In this document: piece by piece, positions 1 to 11,875 of the stretch
How the letters are laid out: each line of letters begins with the position of its first letter
Position numbering within the stretch: position 1 is the first letter of the stretch
Assembly: GCF_026212465.1 (NCBI RefSeq)
Contig: NC_080058.1
Coordinates: 9,439,485-9,503,484 of the forward strand
Direction of reading: 5' to 3'
Length of the DNA stretch: 64,000 bases
Source: Amaranthus tricolor
Taxonomy: Eukaryota > Streptophyta > Magnoliopsida > Caryophyllales > Amaranthaceae
The notes under the pieces: generated by a model
Databases searched by the model: none
Told to the model about the DNA's origin: nothing
What the model saw: the letters and a program-made list of their open reading frames with translations, nothing else
Translations under genes and position numbers: made by a program

Positions 1-1491
1 CAAAATAACTCAAATATTGGCCCTTTTGATCCAAATATCCTCAATAATTTCTTTTAATGTCTTAATTTATTATTAATTATCGTTACATTTTGTTATTGAT
101 AACCAATTGATAATGTCAATTTTTCATTTATTGTTTATAATTAATTAGTTATCGATATATTTTATAATTGACAACCCACAGATTAATTAACATCACTAAA
201 TCAATATCATAAAATTAATATAATAAATTAAAATATATGAAAATATTAAAAATTTGTATAGTAGGGTATATATAAAGTAGGAAAGAGAAAAAATAAGAGG
301 ATATTTGAATGTTGGAAAAAATTTAAAAAGAAAAATAATGAAAATAGTAAAATATGATATGAATAAAAGAGATAATAATGTGTCAAATGAAAAAAAAAAT
401 ATATTTAAGAGGATATAGCATTGTACATGTTCTTATGATCTACACTCAGATAGCACTTTGGCTCATGGTGCCTGGCGCCTGGCGGTACACAGAGGGAAAA
501 GGTAGTTTTTAAAAACTATATGACCGACCTCTTAGGTATAAGACTTGTATTGTCCTTCGGGAATGTTTTTACGCTGCTTTTGTGGGTTACTCCTCTGTCC
601 TTATAAATCCAACAATTTTTTTTTTTACATAAAAACAAAAAAATTAAATATAATTTGTTAAAGTCATGGAATATTTAAGAAATAAAAAAGTTGTGAAGTC
701 ATCCTTAAAAATTGAAATATGATTGATAAATTTATTAAAACAAATTAAAACGAAAAAAAAGCAAATTGAATAGGGGCATATAATACTAAGTGGCCAAATG
801 AAGCAGAAGTGTGTTGTGGTGGGTTGGTGGCTAATACATAGAGAGAAATAGGTTTAGGAAAGCCTTTGAGTATCTTTCTTGTTTTAGTGATTAAACTCCA
901 TTTAAACTCTATGAAGAGAGTTCAAGCTTTGTGAGTCATATTTCATTAATATATTGTTGAATAGTTATTTAAATATATGCCTATTGAGGGGAGGTGTCCA
1001 AGGTACCATCATAACTTGAATTCTTGCATATTTTTATAATGTTTTTTTTGGTTTATTTGATTACTTAATTATCGTGCTTTGTTTTTCTTGTTTTTTCTTT
1101 CTCCTTATTCATCTTGGTGAGGTTAAAATCCTTTCATTTCACTTGATACACCACACAATGGCAAACAATGTACTAGTAAAGTCAGACAAACCTACAAGAG
1201 GTTCCAAATAATAACACATTACTCTAAGTGGAAAAGTAAGTCGTAAAATTATCAACATAAAAAATGTACATGGTTGGTCTTCATATATAGTTTTACATTA
1301 GTAATGCAAGTTTTATTATGGTAGTATTTTACAAATGAAAGTGTTTAGCTCAAATGCCTAAGGTACTGATCTACACTAACAATCTTAAAGTCTTAATTTG
1401 AAAAGATTGAAAGCATCTATATGAATTAATATATCAAATATCATATAGCTAACTATAACAAGGAAACCTTCTCTTCTTTCGGAACCTTTTC
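1..1491. other. A+T-rich intergenic DNA left of CBP60 copy A
   Basis: I recognise no coding region here. A less A+T-rich island at about 430-610 ends in a run of T (about 615-626), which could be a degraded short retroelement, but I could not identify a tRNA-like head or a target-site duplication. The part next to 1492 is the downstream flank of the minus-strand CBP60 copy A and probably contains its 3' UTR. Confidence 0.4.
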
Positions 1492-4054
1492 TCAACCACT
1501 TTTGGGGTTTGGAATCCATGAATTAGAGGGCAACATTCCTGTGTTGGAATCATAGCCATAACTAACCAAAAAGTCGTTGTCTTGTTCCACCATTGCGGTT
1601 TGAGCCTGAAATGTAGTAGCGGGAGATGGTGGTACTAAATAATCATCAAGATAGCATGAAGGGACATGGACATTATCATAAGATCCTTGTAACATGTTTT
1701 CAACCAAGCAATTGTTCTGTTCATAGATCCCTGGCATTTGAATCTCTTGTTCTTCTGTATACACAAACAAAACAATTGAATCTAATAAAATTTAGAGATT
1801 TCATTATTCAATGTTTTTGTATGAATAGCTATAGAGTATACAACATATTTTGGTATTATGCTATTATTATAAGCTCAAGCTTTTGGTTGAGTTGGTTTCT
1901 TGTCATGGTATTAGTGGCCAATGTGACTAAAGAATCACAGAATTGAATCTCATCCACTTCAAAAAGTATATGTTGTATGTTTAACGGAGCGGGTCGACCC
2001 ACCGGGTCACATTTAACGAGTCATTAACGGGTCGGGTCAAGTCGGAACATTATAGGAATTGGTTAGAAAAAGTTTTACCACTTTTTTTCAAAATATTTTT
2101 ATATGATATTATTATATACATAGGTCAACCCAACGGGCTATAAAATAGAATAAAATATTATTATATGAACTTTTTAAAAAATGGTCAAAGTGGGTTGGGT
2201 TTAAACAGGCTTTGACCCGCCTGGGCTCATTTAAATTTGACATGACCCCCTTGCCCATACCCATTTCAACTTTGACCCGACCCGATCTAGCCCGTTTTAA
2301 AATTTTAGTTGGGTAGGTCACTGACAACTCCATGATATGCTATATACTCTGTGAAGCACGTAAAACTTAATTTACATCGTCCAATGATCAGATCGAGTTT
2401 ACATTCTTCTTACCATTAAAACAAGACTGTGGCATGTCTGAGCATGTATTGATATTTTGGTTGATAATACTACCACAAGGGAAGTTAACTTGAGCACATT
2501 CACTCTTATTTATGCATGTTGGTACTGTCAAACATGCAGTAGCCTTTTGAATTATCGCCTTGAGCTTTGTTGGTGACAGTATCTGCAATTTATACCAAAA
2601 AAAACTTAAACAGTTGAGAATTTATTTTTTAGAAAAAAATATATATATTAGGTTTGATGTTTAATATGTAGAAAAGTATGTTTACTTTGCGGAGTACAGA
2701 TTCGTCATTGTCATGACATGTGATCAAATCCTTCACTTTGAAAATTTCATGTGCTTCCAATCTTTGGCAGATCTTCCCATCTTTTGCTATCCCGGACAAA
2801 CGCCAAACTTCATCTTCAAGAGATGGGTTGTTACACTTTTGATAGTCTATACATATCAAGAACAATCTGATAGAATTTAGAAAATAGGCCTCGGACAGAC
2901 GACAATCCAAACAAAGAGGAGAAGTAACCCATAAACAGATTCTAAGGAGATTCATTACAAAAAACAATTGGTAGTACTGAAAGTTATTCCTAAGTTTATA
3001 AAGTGATATAACTTATTTCTTTTTTTCGATGTGGAACAACTCACATGCGAATAGTAATGTGCACTTTAAGACAATCAATCATATACTTCTATCAATCACT
3101 AGTTTATAATCCTCAAAATGCATCCAACACTAATGCCCTTGACTGATAAAAAATTGCATGCTCGATCATATTACATATAAAATTCTAGAGCTTCAACCAT
3201 AAGCTTAAACTGAAGTTCAGTGTGACAAAAAATTACGAACTTGAATCTCATCCACCCCTCAATTAAAAGTGTAATATTTAGCGCTAGGTACGAGAAAGAG
3301 CTATGTTGCATCCACACTTCGAGCCCGAAAGGCTCTTATGTGTGTGAAGAGGCTTGTTAAAGTATATAACATATTATAAGACTTTAACCATCAGTTTAAG
3401 TTTTCGATTGAGTTGTTTCATTAGCAAATTCCTACTAATTCATGAAGTATTTCTTATAAAAATGAATATTAGCCGAAGTTGTTGGCTCAACTAAAGACTC
3501 TTAATCCCAAAAAATCCAGGTGGGCTGTATTTTTCATATAAAAGAAGATACACTTACTTTCTCCACGACGATCCTTGACTTTAAAAGGATTGCTAATTCC
3601 TTCCCTCACTAGGTGTTGTTCTTCACCATTCATTTTAGCACCTAACCTAAACATCTTGCTTCTCCCCCAACTAGAGTTATCAGTAAACACAATATCCTCA
3701 ACAAACCCAATCCCATTTTGCAAAGAAATGGAACGATGCCCATTCAACAATGGTGGGCTTTTCTGATACCTCTTTGATACCATCTGTTTACAGAACATTT
3801 CTTTTGTCCAACTCTCATGTTGTTCTGGGTCGAAATCACCCTTAACAACTACAATTTCTACCTTTTTAGATGACAATGGACCATCTGTAATTAGTTTCCC
3901 AGAAATTGTATCTAGTAACTGGATTTTAATGGGTGAAGGCCCCTCAGCTTCAACTTTTTTCCCGGTGAAGATCTCGCGAGGTAGTTTGGTTTCAAATTGT
4001 AGCTTAATATGTCTTGATTCGGATTGCTCATTCTTATCACTTTGCAATGGTGAC
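1492..4054 (-). pseudogene. CBP60 calmodulin-binding transcription factor-like, copy A (partial, probably decaying)
   Basis: Four exons read on the minus strand: 3558-4054, 2686-2846, 2414-2582 and 1492-1754. All boundaries have GT..AG signals and the frames join. The first exon carries the CBP60 core: LQFETKLPREIFTGKKVEAE, a GDF motif, PLL.G, and FTDNSSWGRSKMFRLGA, ending in KVKDRRGE. The second exon has the conserved DEVWRLSGIAKDGKICQRL segment. Core exon lengths (497 and 161 bp) equal those of the intact copy C. The N-terminal exons found in copy C were not seen in the next few kb upstream. The open frame stops at 1492, just before a basic tail that is readable in another frame. CBP60 proteins are plant nuclear calmodulin-regulated factors; some drive salicylic-acid genes. 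With a missing 5' part and an early stop, I favour a pseudogene or a fast-evolving truncated gene. Closest relative here is copy B. Confidence 0.8.
1980..2335. repeat. CCCG/GGGTC-rich repeat inside an intron of CBP60 copy A
   Basis: This stretch lies between exons 1492-1754 and 2414-2582 of copy A. It is rich in GGGTC, GACCC and ACCCG words at both ends, around an A+T-rich middle. One end reads ACGGAGCGGGTCGACCCACC, and the other carries TGGGTAGGTCACTGACAACT. Similar ACCCG-rich pieces occur at 6372-7382 and about 15060-15115. It looks like a non-autonomous DNA element or its remains. I could not define a target-site duplication. Confidence 0.5.
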
Positions 4055-5619
4055 CTGTTTGGAAACAAGTAATTCATTTCAAATTGTAGATCTTAGTCAG
4101 AAAATTATAAAAGAAGAATTTGAAAATGGCGTGGTTTGAAAAGTCATTCTCAAATTATGTATTGTAACTACCTTTAAAATAACAATAGTAGAATTGATTC
4201 AAATTCAAAATTGAATTTCATTGATTTGCCAAATGTTAAATTTGAGTCAATTCGCCAAATATTAGTCCGATTATCTCTATATTTATATTTTTAATTCTTT
4301 AAATCTTGTCATATTAACATATTGCCATATATGTTACACTTATAGAGCCGAGGAAATCTTTGGCGCGCTCTCTTTTTATGAATATTAGTATAGAAATTTG
4401 TGCAATGCATGAATTTATTAATTTGAAATATTTAAAAATATAACTTCAAAAAATGATGCATGTATATAATACATGACTTTTTTAAAGCAAAAAATATATA
4501 CTGATTTAGTTTAAAGTATTTATCGATTACATTAATTTTTCATTCAATTACATATATCAAATTCAAGGTTTGGTATGTATAGAATTGCTATAATAAATTA
4601 TATAAATATTTTACATAATTTAGCTCTAATATCAAAAAAATTAAAATCTAAATTAGGTAAATATTGTCATGTTATCAAATATCATTCACTAATATAGTTC
4701 TATTTGTTAAGGCTCTCATAAGGATGATATTTGTTATTTTCCAAAATTTTTTTTAGTATATATATATAATGAGCGAGATATAATGAGTATAATAATAATA
4801 TGTTACACTCTAGACTCTAATATATCCTGATATTTTTCTATTAAAAATTGAACTTTTTTTTCATATTTGAACTTTTTTATTGAAATTATTATTAAATATA
4901 ATTTAAAATCTGACTTTTGCTCAAATAAACTTATTTTTGAACATAAAGTATTATTTTATGTTGTACATAAGAAAATCATGGTTTTGATCGATTGGTTGTG
5001 GGTTTTTCCAAGTCAAAATTGTCAATATTTTAATTGTCAAATTTCACAAAAAATAATGAGAAATAAATATAGTATTTGTATAAGACTTAAGAGTAAAAGT
5101 AGATGGTAAGTACTAACCAGAAGGATGAGAGTTGAAATGCGTGCTCGACTTCCGATCGAACCTATTATTTTAAAATAACATATTTAACACCAATTAATTT
5201 GAATTAAATAGTTTCTCGAAAAACATTATTCGTCAGCAGTTTACGTGAAAAAAATATAAATCCGATAAGTTTAATAATTTAGGCTAAGTTGAAGATCAAA
5301 AAACCTAAAAACTTAGAATATCAAAATTGGATTGATCCTCTTGTTTATGAGTAATCATAGGTTCATTATACGAGAAAAGGTCACATTATAATAGCCATCT
5401 TGCTCCCTTAATGATGATCAAGGTTGATCTCCACTTACTGGTGAATGCTAAGAACCATTTTCTTAATGTTTACTAAGTTTATTTATTTATTTATTTATTT
5501 ATTTTAATGTTATTTCAATAGGATTCAATCTAAATGTCTAATGCATTTTGTGTTTTGATTTGTTTGATTCATGGCCATTCCTAAGGGTACTTTCAGGTCT
5601 AACCGCGTAGGACTCAGCA
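4055..5619. other. A+T-rich non-coding DNA upstream of CBP60 copy A
   Basis: I looked here for the missing N-terminal exons of copy A (a Glu-rich VKEEVE-type segment and a Lys/Arg-rich start) and found none. The DNA is strongly A+T-rich with short simple repeats, such as TTTA units at about 5478-5502. No other feature is supported. Confidence 0.5.
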
Positions 5620-5623
5620 TTAG

Positions 5624-5666
<43 letters not shown>

Positions 5667-6205
5667 GTTTTATATCAATAAAATATTAATCGTATTATTA
5701 CATATTAGTATATTATCAATCGTATTAGTATTAGTACATTATTGTTGTATTAGTGTATTATTAGTAAAATATTAGTTGTATTAGTTTATTATCAATACAT
5801 TATGAGTCATATTGGTAAATTATTAGTTCTACTAGTAAATTATTAGTCATATTAGTATCATATTAGTCATATTAAAAAAGTGTTAGTATATTATTAGACG
5901 TATTAGTACAGTTTTAGTCATATTAGTTTATTATGAGTCGTATAAGTATATTATTGGTCGTATTAGTGAAATATTACTAAATTACTATTCATGTTAGTGG
6001 AATATTATTAGTATTACGTTATTAGTTGTATTGGTGTAGTATTAGTTTATTCTTAGTCGTATTAGTTAAGTTTTAGTTTATTATTAGTGGAATTAGTTTA
6101 GTATTAGTAGTATAATTAGTATAGTATAGTTTATTATGATTCAAATGATTTAGTATTATTCGTATTAGTGTAATATTAGTATATTATAAGTCGTATTAGT
6201 AAAAT
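5620..6205. repeat. ATT microsatellite grading into a degenerate ATTAGT/TCGTATTAGT repeat
   Basis: A pure ATT trinucleotide run at about 5626-5665 passes directly into about 550 bp in which TATTAGT, TCGTATTAGT and TTATTAGT words recur every 10-25 bases with many substitutions. The order suggests a minisatellite that grew from the microsatellite and then decayed. It holds no reading frame of interest. Confidence 0.75.
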
Positions 6206-6371
6206 GTAGAGTTGTTTATTGGCGAGCTAAAATAAAAAAAAGAAAATCTATGGTCACGATTGAGCCAAAAACACATAATTGTAAAAGTAACTATGTTACA
6301 CAGAAAAGTAACTATGAAATAATTTTTAAAATGTTCTTAATTTATAACATAGTATCCTTTTTGTATAAATA

Positions 6372-7382
6372 GTAGAGCTGTTCAAAAGTGACCCGACCTG
6401 AAAATCCGATCAAAAACCGAAAGTAAACCGACCAGAAAATGTGTTCCTTTTTTAGGTTTATCGAATCGACATTACCCGACCCGAAGCTATACCCGAACCG
6501 GTTGACAACCGAAAATGGGAAAACTGAAACCGAGCTGTAACCGATTATTCTAACTGACACGTAACTGTTAACCGAAATTACTCGAACTTAATAATGACCG
6601 ACCTGAGTCATGTCCGACCGAATCATGCTCAAAACCGAACTCGATCCGGCTAAAAGCCTAAAATAGACTTAACCCGAACGAAGTTTAGATCGAATTGTTG
6701 TAAACCTGAACCAATTTTTTACATAGAAGTATGATTGACTCATATTCAAACATCTTATTAGTTATTCTAATAAAGTCATAAATATTTTAATAAAATAAAT
6801 TTTATAATTACATGGTTTCATATATTTAGAGTTAATAATCAATGGTCAATGTTTATTTAACTACTTTTAATCGAATTATATGAAAATTGATAGAACTTTA
6901 TAATTTTAATTTCTGGTTAAACAAGTAAAAGTAACAATATAATAATGATCACTAATTGATTTGCATTTTCACTGTTTTGCTTTAAGTAAAGGAACCTTAT
7001 CATCAATTAAAAAATGACTAACAACTTAATCTGATACTGACTCGATCAATAGTAATTAGTAATTCGCAATTCGTAGCCGAATTCTACTTGAAAAATACCC
7101 GAACACGATCTGTACCCGATAAAATCGAACCAATTATTAACCGATGACAACCCGAGACCGATTGAAACTCAACACGTACTTCAACCGACACCGAACTGAT
7201 GCTAACCCGATAGCTCGAATAACTAATCTTCAACCGAATCGTTACTAACTGACCCGACCCGAGTATGACCCGTCGCAACACGCATCCGAAATATAACCGA
7301 TCTGAATACAACCGATCCGAATACAACCGAATCGAATGACACCCATCCAAAACCGACCTGATTACCCGAATGAACACCTCTA
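6372..7382. mobile_element. CCGA-rich inverted-repeat transposon, about 1 kb, non-autonomous
   Basis: The left end reads AGAGCTGTTCAAAAGTGACC and the right end, on the opposite strand, reads AGAGGTGTTCATTCGGGTAA. They form imperfect terminal inverted repeats, and both run into dense ACCGA/CCCGA words. The middle is A+T-rich and encodes nothing I recognise. The open frames on the minus strand are products of the CCGA words. The superfamily is not clear and I could not fix a target-site duplication. Confidence 0.6.
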
Positions 7383-7453
7383 ATAAATAGTAACAAAACA
7401 AAATCAAACAAAAATCTTTTTCATCATTCTCATTTTAAAATCTTTCTTATTTG

Positions 7454-7456
<3 letters not shown>

Positions 7457-7515
<59 letters not shown>
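7457..7515. repeat. (AT)n microsatellite
   Basis: About 29 uninterrupted AT units. Length at such a locus is expected to vary between individuals. Confidence 0.95.
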
Positions 7516-7517
<2 letters not shown>

Positions 7518-8648
7518 AAATTTTACCATTTTTCGAATTTCCTTCTCCACGAAACTAGAATGTTTCTGCACCGAGTTGTTGTCTTTAAAGAAATACCTGG
7601 CACACAAATTTTAGAACAACGTACATCAAATTAAGTACATCCCAATAAAATTCTATTCAAAACTAAAACCCTACTTTATTTATATACTGAACATGGAATA
7701 AAAGTAGACGGTTGCATTAAAGTATCAAGCTATCCAAACTGCACACCTAAAATAGCATTCAACCACTTAATTTTTCATAATCAACAAAATATTCATATTT
7801 AAAAGGCGTGACAAACGAATGATAACTTATAGCTGATAGTTACGTTGATTATAATGGCTGATTTGACCAGCTAATATTGATTGGATTAATCAGTTAATTT
7901 TAAACCCCTGTTATGAATAACTTGTTGAAAAATATTTTATTCATATTACAACAATAACTTGTTTCAACCAGTTAATTTACCATACATTAGTATTGGATGG
8001 TTTGACCACCAACCCTCTATTTACATCAAAATAAGCTAAAATTGTCTAATAAACTATTTTATCAAACACTCCCTTAAAATATTATTATATTATACTTTAA
8101 GAATCAGATGGTGTTTCACTTGGATTCGATTCAAGCTTCGATTCCTCTAGTCCCGCCCATCCCTCAACCTACTTTGTATTAAAAAAAAAGCATTATCTTA
8201 CTTACTTAGATATCTTAAGCTGATGATTTCTTTGATGATTGCCCTCCTCATTATCTTTATTTGACTCCCTCATTATCAGTGATAATTTAAAGAATCAACT
8301 GGAAAAATAAAATTGCATATAATTAGTTAGAGAGAATGTAATGATTGATTCAATAACTAATTAATAACTAAAAATCGACTACATTTAACAACTATTAAGA
8401 AGGAAAAAATTGTCACTGTGTTACTGTTAAGAATCTGCCTGGAACCTCTCATGAAACTACCAGGATCGTGTTAGGAAGCTGCATAGAATCTCTAACGAAA
8501 CAGATTAAAGTCAAGTGTAACCGCGTGTTAGATTATTGCCATCAAAGTGAAATTATGATATTTTTTGAGTGTAATTAGTCCATTTACTTTTTAGTATCCC
8601 TTATACAAAACTTTTTTCAAAATGGGATAACGTTAGGAGTATTTCTAT
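7516..8648. other. Intergenic DNA with a relic of a GCTGAT/TTGACC-type MITE
   Basis: No gene is visible. At about 7820-8075 there are remains of a common plant MITE type: AACTTATAGCTGATAGTTAC and GGCTGATTTGACCAGC on the left and ATCAAACACTCCCTTA on the right. Similar words recur at about 21970-22080. The rest is A+T-rich. Confidence 0.4.
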
Positions 8649-9174
8649 TGTTGAGTATGGTGACTCCAACTAGTAACACTATTGAGTGGTGAAGAAGATG
8701 AATCAAGAGAAGAGTTATGGAAGAGCTGCAGTGTGAGTTTGCGGGGCGCTGAGTGCGTTCTGTTTTTATGTCGCAGCTCGCGTAGTTGTACACGGCTCGC
8801 GAAATGACGGTTTCTTCTCACGTAGAGAAGTTTCCTTTTTTCTTGGACGGTTATTTGTGGATATTTGAACCCCAAGTTGTCTTTTAAGATGGTTTTATTA
8901 TGTATACCTCCTCTTATTAGTGCTAGGGCTTTATGATTCACAAATTGAGAGAGATCACAAGAGAGCCATTATAATTTGTGAGTGTGATCGTAATTCATCT
9001 TGTAAGTTCTTTGCGTTCGTTGTGAAATTATTTGATCTCGGTGCCGGTGGACATAGCTATCACATTGATAGTGAACCACGTTAAATCTCTTGTGTCATTT
9101 TCTTATTGTTCGCATTGAATTTCTTTATTGTTTCATTATTGTTTATCAATTCTTGCTTCCGCTGTCGCTCAACA
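8649..9174 (+). mobile_element. Copia-type solo LTR with 5-bp target-site duplication
   Basis: The unit starts TGTTGAG and ends CTCAACA, a perfect 7-bp inverted pair. It is flanked by the direct repeat TCTAT (8644-8648 and 9175-9179). The 3' half has wording typical of Copia LTRs: GTGCCGGTGGACATAGC, GTGAACCACGTTAAATC and CTTGCTTCCGC before the end. No PBS or internal region follows, so this is a solo LTR left by LTR-LTR recombination. The open frame on its minus strand is not a gene. Confidence 0.9.
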
Positions 9175-9354
9175 TCTATAAGGATGAGGAAAAAGGAAAT
9201 TAATTCTTCATTTAAATGGAGAACGACGAATTTTATTGGAAGTAGTGGCGAAACTCAAATAAAATTTTAGGGGGCAAAGTAAACAAAAACTTTTTTAAAT
9301 TCAAGTAATATATAGTCAATCAATACAACCAAAAATAATAAATTAAATTTTGAA

Positions 9355-9477
9355 TCAAAGTGAAGCTCGATACTCTTTTAATACTTTAAAATGATCTATA
9401 ATTTCATTGACAGTACATGCCTTTGCTATTTGTCTCTCAATGTGTATATCACTGACTATTAGCAAGAAAATTGTTGC
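9355..9477 (-). pseudogene. hAT transposase C-terminal (dimerisation domain) remnant
   Basis: On the minus strand a frame reads ATIFLLIVSDIHIERQIAKA, then an acidic/basic helix and a stop at 9355-9357. A hydrophobic LLIV..D.HIER segment followed by a short K/R-rich tail resembles the end of plant hAT transposases (the hATC domain). Only about 40 residues remain and the frame upstream is lost. It fits the hAT-like ends of the surrounding element. Confidence 0.5.
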
Positions 9478-9588
9478 CTTTTCTTTTACGAAGTCTGGTC
9501 TTCACTATCTTCATTGCCGAAAAGGCTCGTTACATGATAGCAGCGGAAATAGGAAGAATTATGATTAATCATATTAATCTATCAACCA

Positions 9589-11541
9589 TGTTAAGAAATA
9601 AACCCAATATTATTTATTTGATAGATTTCCTATTATTAGTTGACAATAATTAGGAAATTGGAGATCAAATATAATTAGGAAAATATAGTTTTCTTAATTA
9701 TGTAGTTTTCTGAAGTAACCTAGTATTATTTTGTTTCCTGAATTTATGAGTTTAGGGTTTTTGGTAGACTTCTATATATAAGCGTGTAAAGTTGCTCATT
9801 TGTGTATTGCCAAATTTGAAGAGAGCTTATGTAAGATTAATGAGTGTTCTCATTAATTGTGGGAGTGTGAGAGTTCGCAAATGGAGTCTAGTATTATTTG
9901 TCATTGATAATAATATAAAGGTGAAAGAGTTCGTTCACTTAAAAATATAAATCTTTTGTGTTTATGTGCCATATTTTTTTGTGTATCCCATATAAAGTGT
10001 TTGTTGTTTATCCTATCAAAGTGGTATCAAGAATCAAGGTTTATGTTAGTAGTGATGGAAAAATTATAAAGTGGGTTGACATAAAGTTGCGTGCATCATC
10101 AACAATCAGATTAGCATTTGCACCGGAGATCAAGTATGATGCTCTTGAGGTGAATAACCCCAAGATTTTATGGGAACAGTTAGCAAAGACTTATCAGTTA
10201 AAGTCTTGGCCTAGTAAGTTGTTTCTAAAGAAGATGGAGATTTGGGAGATCATCTTAATCAATTTAATCGATTGATCACCCAACTAAGCAATTTAAATGA
10301 GAGGTTCAAGGATGAAGACAAATCTATTCTCCTTTTGGTGTCTTTACCAAAGAAGTATAATAATGTAATTACTTCTTTATTGGTGAGAAAAACGGAGCTA
10401 GCTTTGGATGCAACCATCGTGTGTCTTCTAGAAGTCAAAAGACTCATGATGCAAGAATTGGGTGACGCATATGATAGGGCATTGATTCTTGCTAAGGCAT
10501 ACAACAACAAGAAGAAATTAAGGTGGCAAAAATCATTCCAAGGTAAAGTGATTGCAAGAAAATTGGCCATATTCAATAGACTTTTCCAAAAGCAAAGGAG
10601 GACATGAAGGATTAGAAGAAGCTAAAGAGAAGGGAATTATTGCTATAGCGCAAGATGAAGGTGATTACCTTCTTCTTATACACGAGTCAGTGAAGGATAA
10701 AATGAATCTTTGACTCGGGTTGTTCTAATCACCTATGTGGGAGGAAGGAAAGCTTTTCTTCTTTAAAGAGGTGTGAAGATAAAAAGGTGACTTTACCTAA
10801 TGAAGAAGAAACGAAAGTTTCAGGGGTCGTAGAGGTAGTGATTGTGCTTCACAACGACCAAGTAGTAACTCTAGGTTAGGTAAGGTATGTACCTAGTTTA
10901 GGAAAAAATTTAATCTCTTTAGGGAGGGTAGAGAACTGAGGTATCATAACCATATGATGGATGGGTGGATTACAATCACTTATGGGCTCTCGGTGGTTAA
11001 GGTTGGTAAAAGAAACGAGAGATATCTCTATGTTTATGAGCATGTTAAAAAAGACTTGCGTTCAAGGGAATGCGTCGTTGGTAGTCATATTGGGTTTAAG
11101 AGAAGGTTTGTTAAGAAGTAAACCCAGTATTATTTTGTTTAATAGATTTCCTAATATTATTTGATAATAATTAGGAAATTGGAGATCAAATATAATTAGG
11201 AAAATATAGTTTTCTTAATTATGTAGTTTCTTAAAGTTTCCTAGTTATATTTTGTTTCCTAAATTTATGAGTTTAGGATTTTTGGTAGACTCCTCTAAAT
11301 AAGGGTGTAAGATTACTCATTTGTGTATCTCCAAATTTAAGAGAGAGCCTATGTGGGATTATAATGAGTGTTCTCATTAAGTGTGGGAGTGTTTGAGAGT
11401 TCTCAAACGGAGTCTTGTATTATTTGTCTTGATAATAATATAAGGGTGAAAGAGTTCTTTCACTTAAAATAATAATCTTTGTGTTTATGTGTCATATTTT
11501 TGTGAGTTTCCCATTTAAAGTATTTGTTGTTTTTTCTATCA
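9589..11541 (+). mobile_element. Non-autonomous Copia retrotransposon with two LTRs and TSD AACCA
   Basis: The 5' LTR is 9589-10018 and the 3' LTR is 11109-11541. Both begin TGTTAAGAA.TAAACCCA and end CTATCA, and they align along their length with scattered differences. A perfect 5-bp duplication AACCA flanks the unit (9584-9588 and 11542-11546). A TGGTATCAAG primer-binding site (initiator Met tRNA type) starts at 10022. A purine-rich tract AAGAGAAGG precedes the 3' LTR. The internal region is only about 1.1 kb and holds gag plus pieces of protease and pre-integrase; integrase, RT and RNase H are absent. It must therefore have moved, or been deleted, as a non-autonomous derivative. Confidence 0.92.
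10030..11080 (+). pseudogene. Copia gag-protease remnant
   Basis: Gag is split over two frames. The first gives the UBN2-type segment NPKILWEQLAKTYQLKS, and after a shift near 10240 the second gives NRLITQLSNLNERFKDEDKS and LLLVSLPKKYNNV. Downstream, at about 10700-10910, a broken protease is readable: DSGCSNHLCG (with the catalytic DSG) and RYVPSLGKNLISLGRVE. This is followed by pre-integrase-like wording up to about 11060. Stops and shifts rule out a functional product. The normal gag start is also missing. Confidence 0.85.
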
Positions 11542-11875
11542 AACCAAAAACTATATCTTTGCCTCTCCTGTCTCCACCAATTATTGAAAAAGTTCTGATA
11601 AAGACGAAAGTGTGCCTAATCGCTTTGTTCATGTTTTGTTTTTTTAGTTGTTAAATGATAATTTCATTCCTAGTTGATATTATAACTTATAAGATACAAA
11701 ATTCTTTTTATTTTTTAAAAATTTTATTTTAGTTATTCTCTTTTCATAATTATGTTGTTTTTATTTGTTGGGTGAAATCAAAAAAATTATAAAATTACAG
11801 TTTTATACTAAAAAAAATTTACCGAAAATCTCAGGGGGTAAAGCCCCTACCTACCCCCTATAAGTTCCGCCTATG

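Larger units (their letters stand above)
9243..11875 (-). mobile_element. Decayed hAT-type DNA transposon, interrupted by a Copia element
   Basis: The left end reads TAGTGGCGAAACTC with TTTTAGGGGGCAAA nearby. The right end, on the opposite strand, reads CATAGGCGGAACTTATAGGG. These imperfect ends have the GTGGCGGA..GGGGGCAAA style of plant hAT elements. The 8-bp flanks (ATTGGAAG and ATCACAAG) match at only five positions, so the element is old or my boundary is off. A transposase C-terminus is readable on the minus strand near the left end. The insertion at 9589-11541 accounts for most of the length. Confidence 0.6.

Noticed and set aside
7084..7411. Overlapping 107- and 62-codon frames on the minus strand with Ser/Val/Arg-rich repeats
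   Set aside because: The pattern comes from CCGA words of the inverted-repeat element; not a protein.
8645..8941. 98-codon open frame on the minus strand
   Set aside because: It lies inside the Copia solo LTR 8649-9174, which is defined by matching ends and a perfect duplication; no domain is seen.
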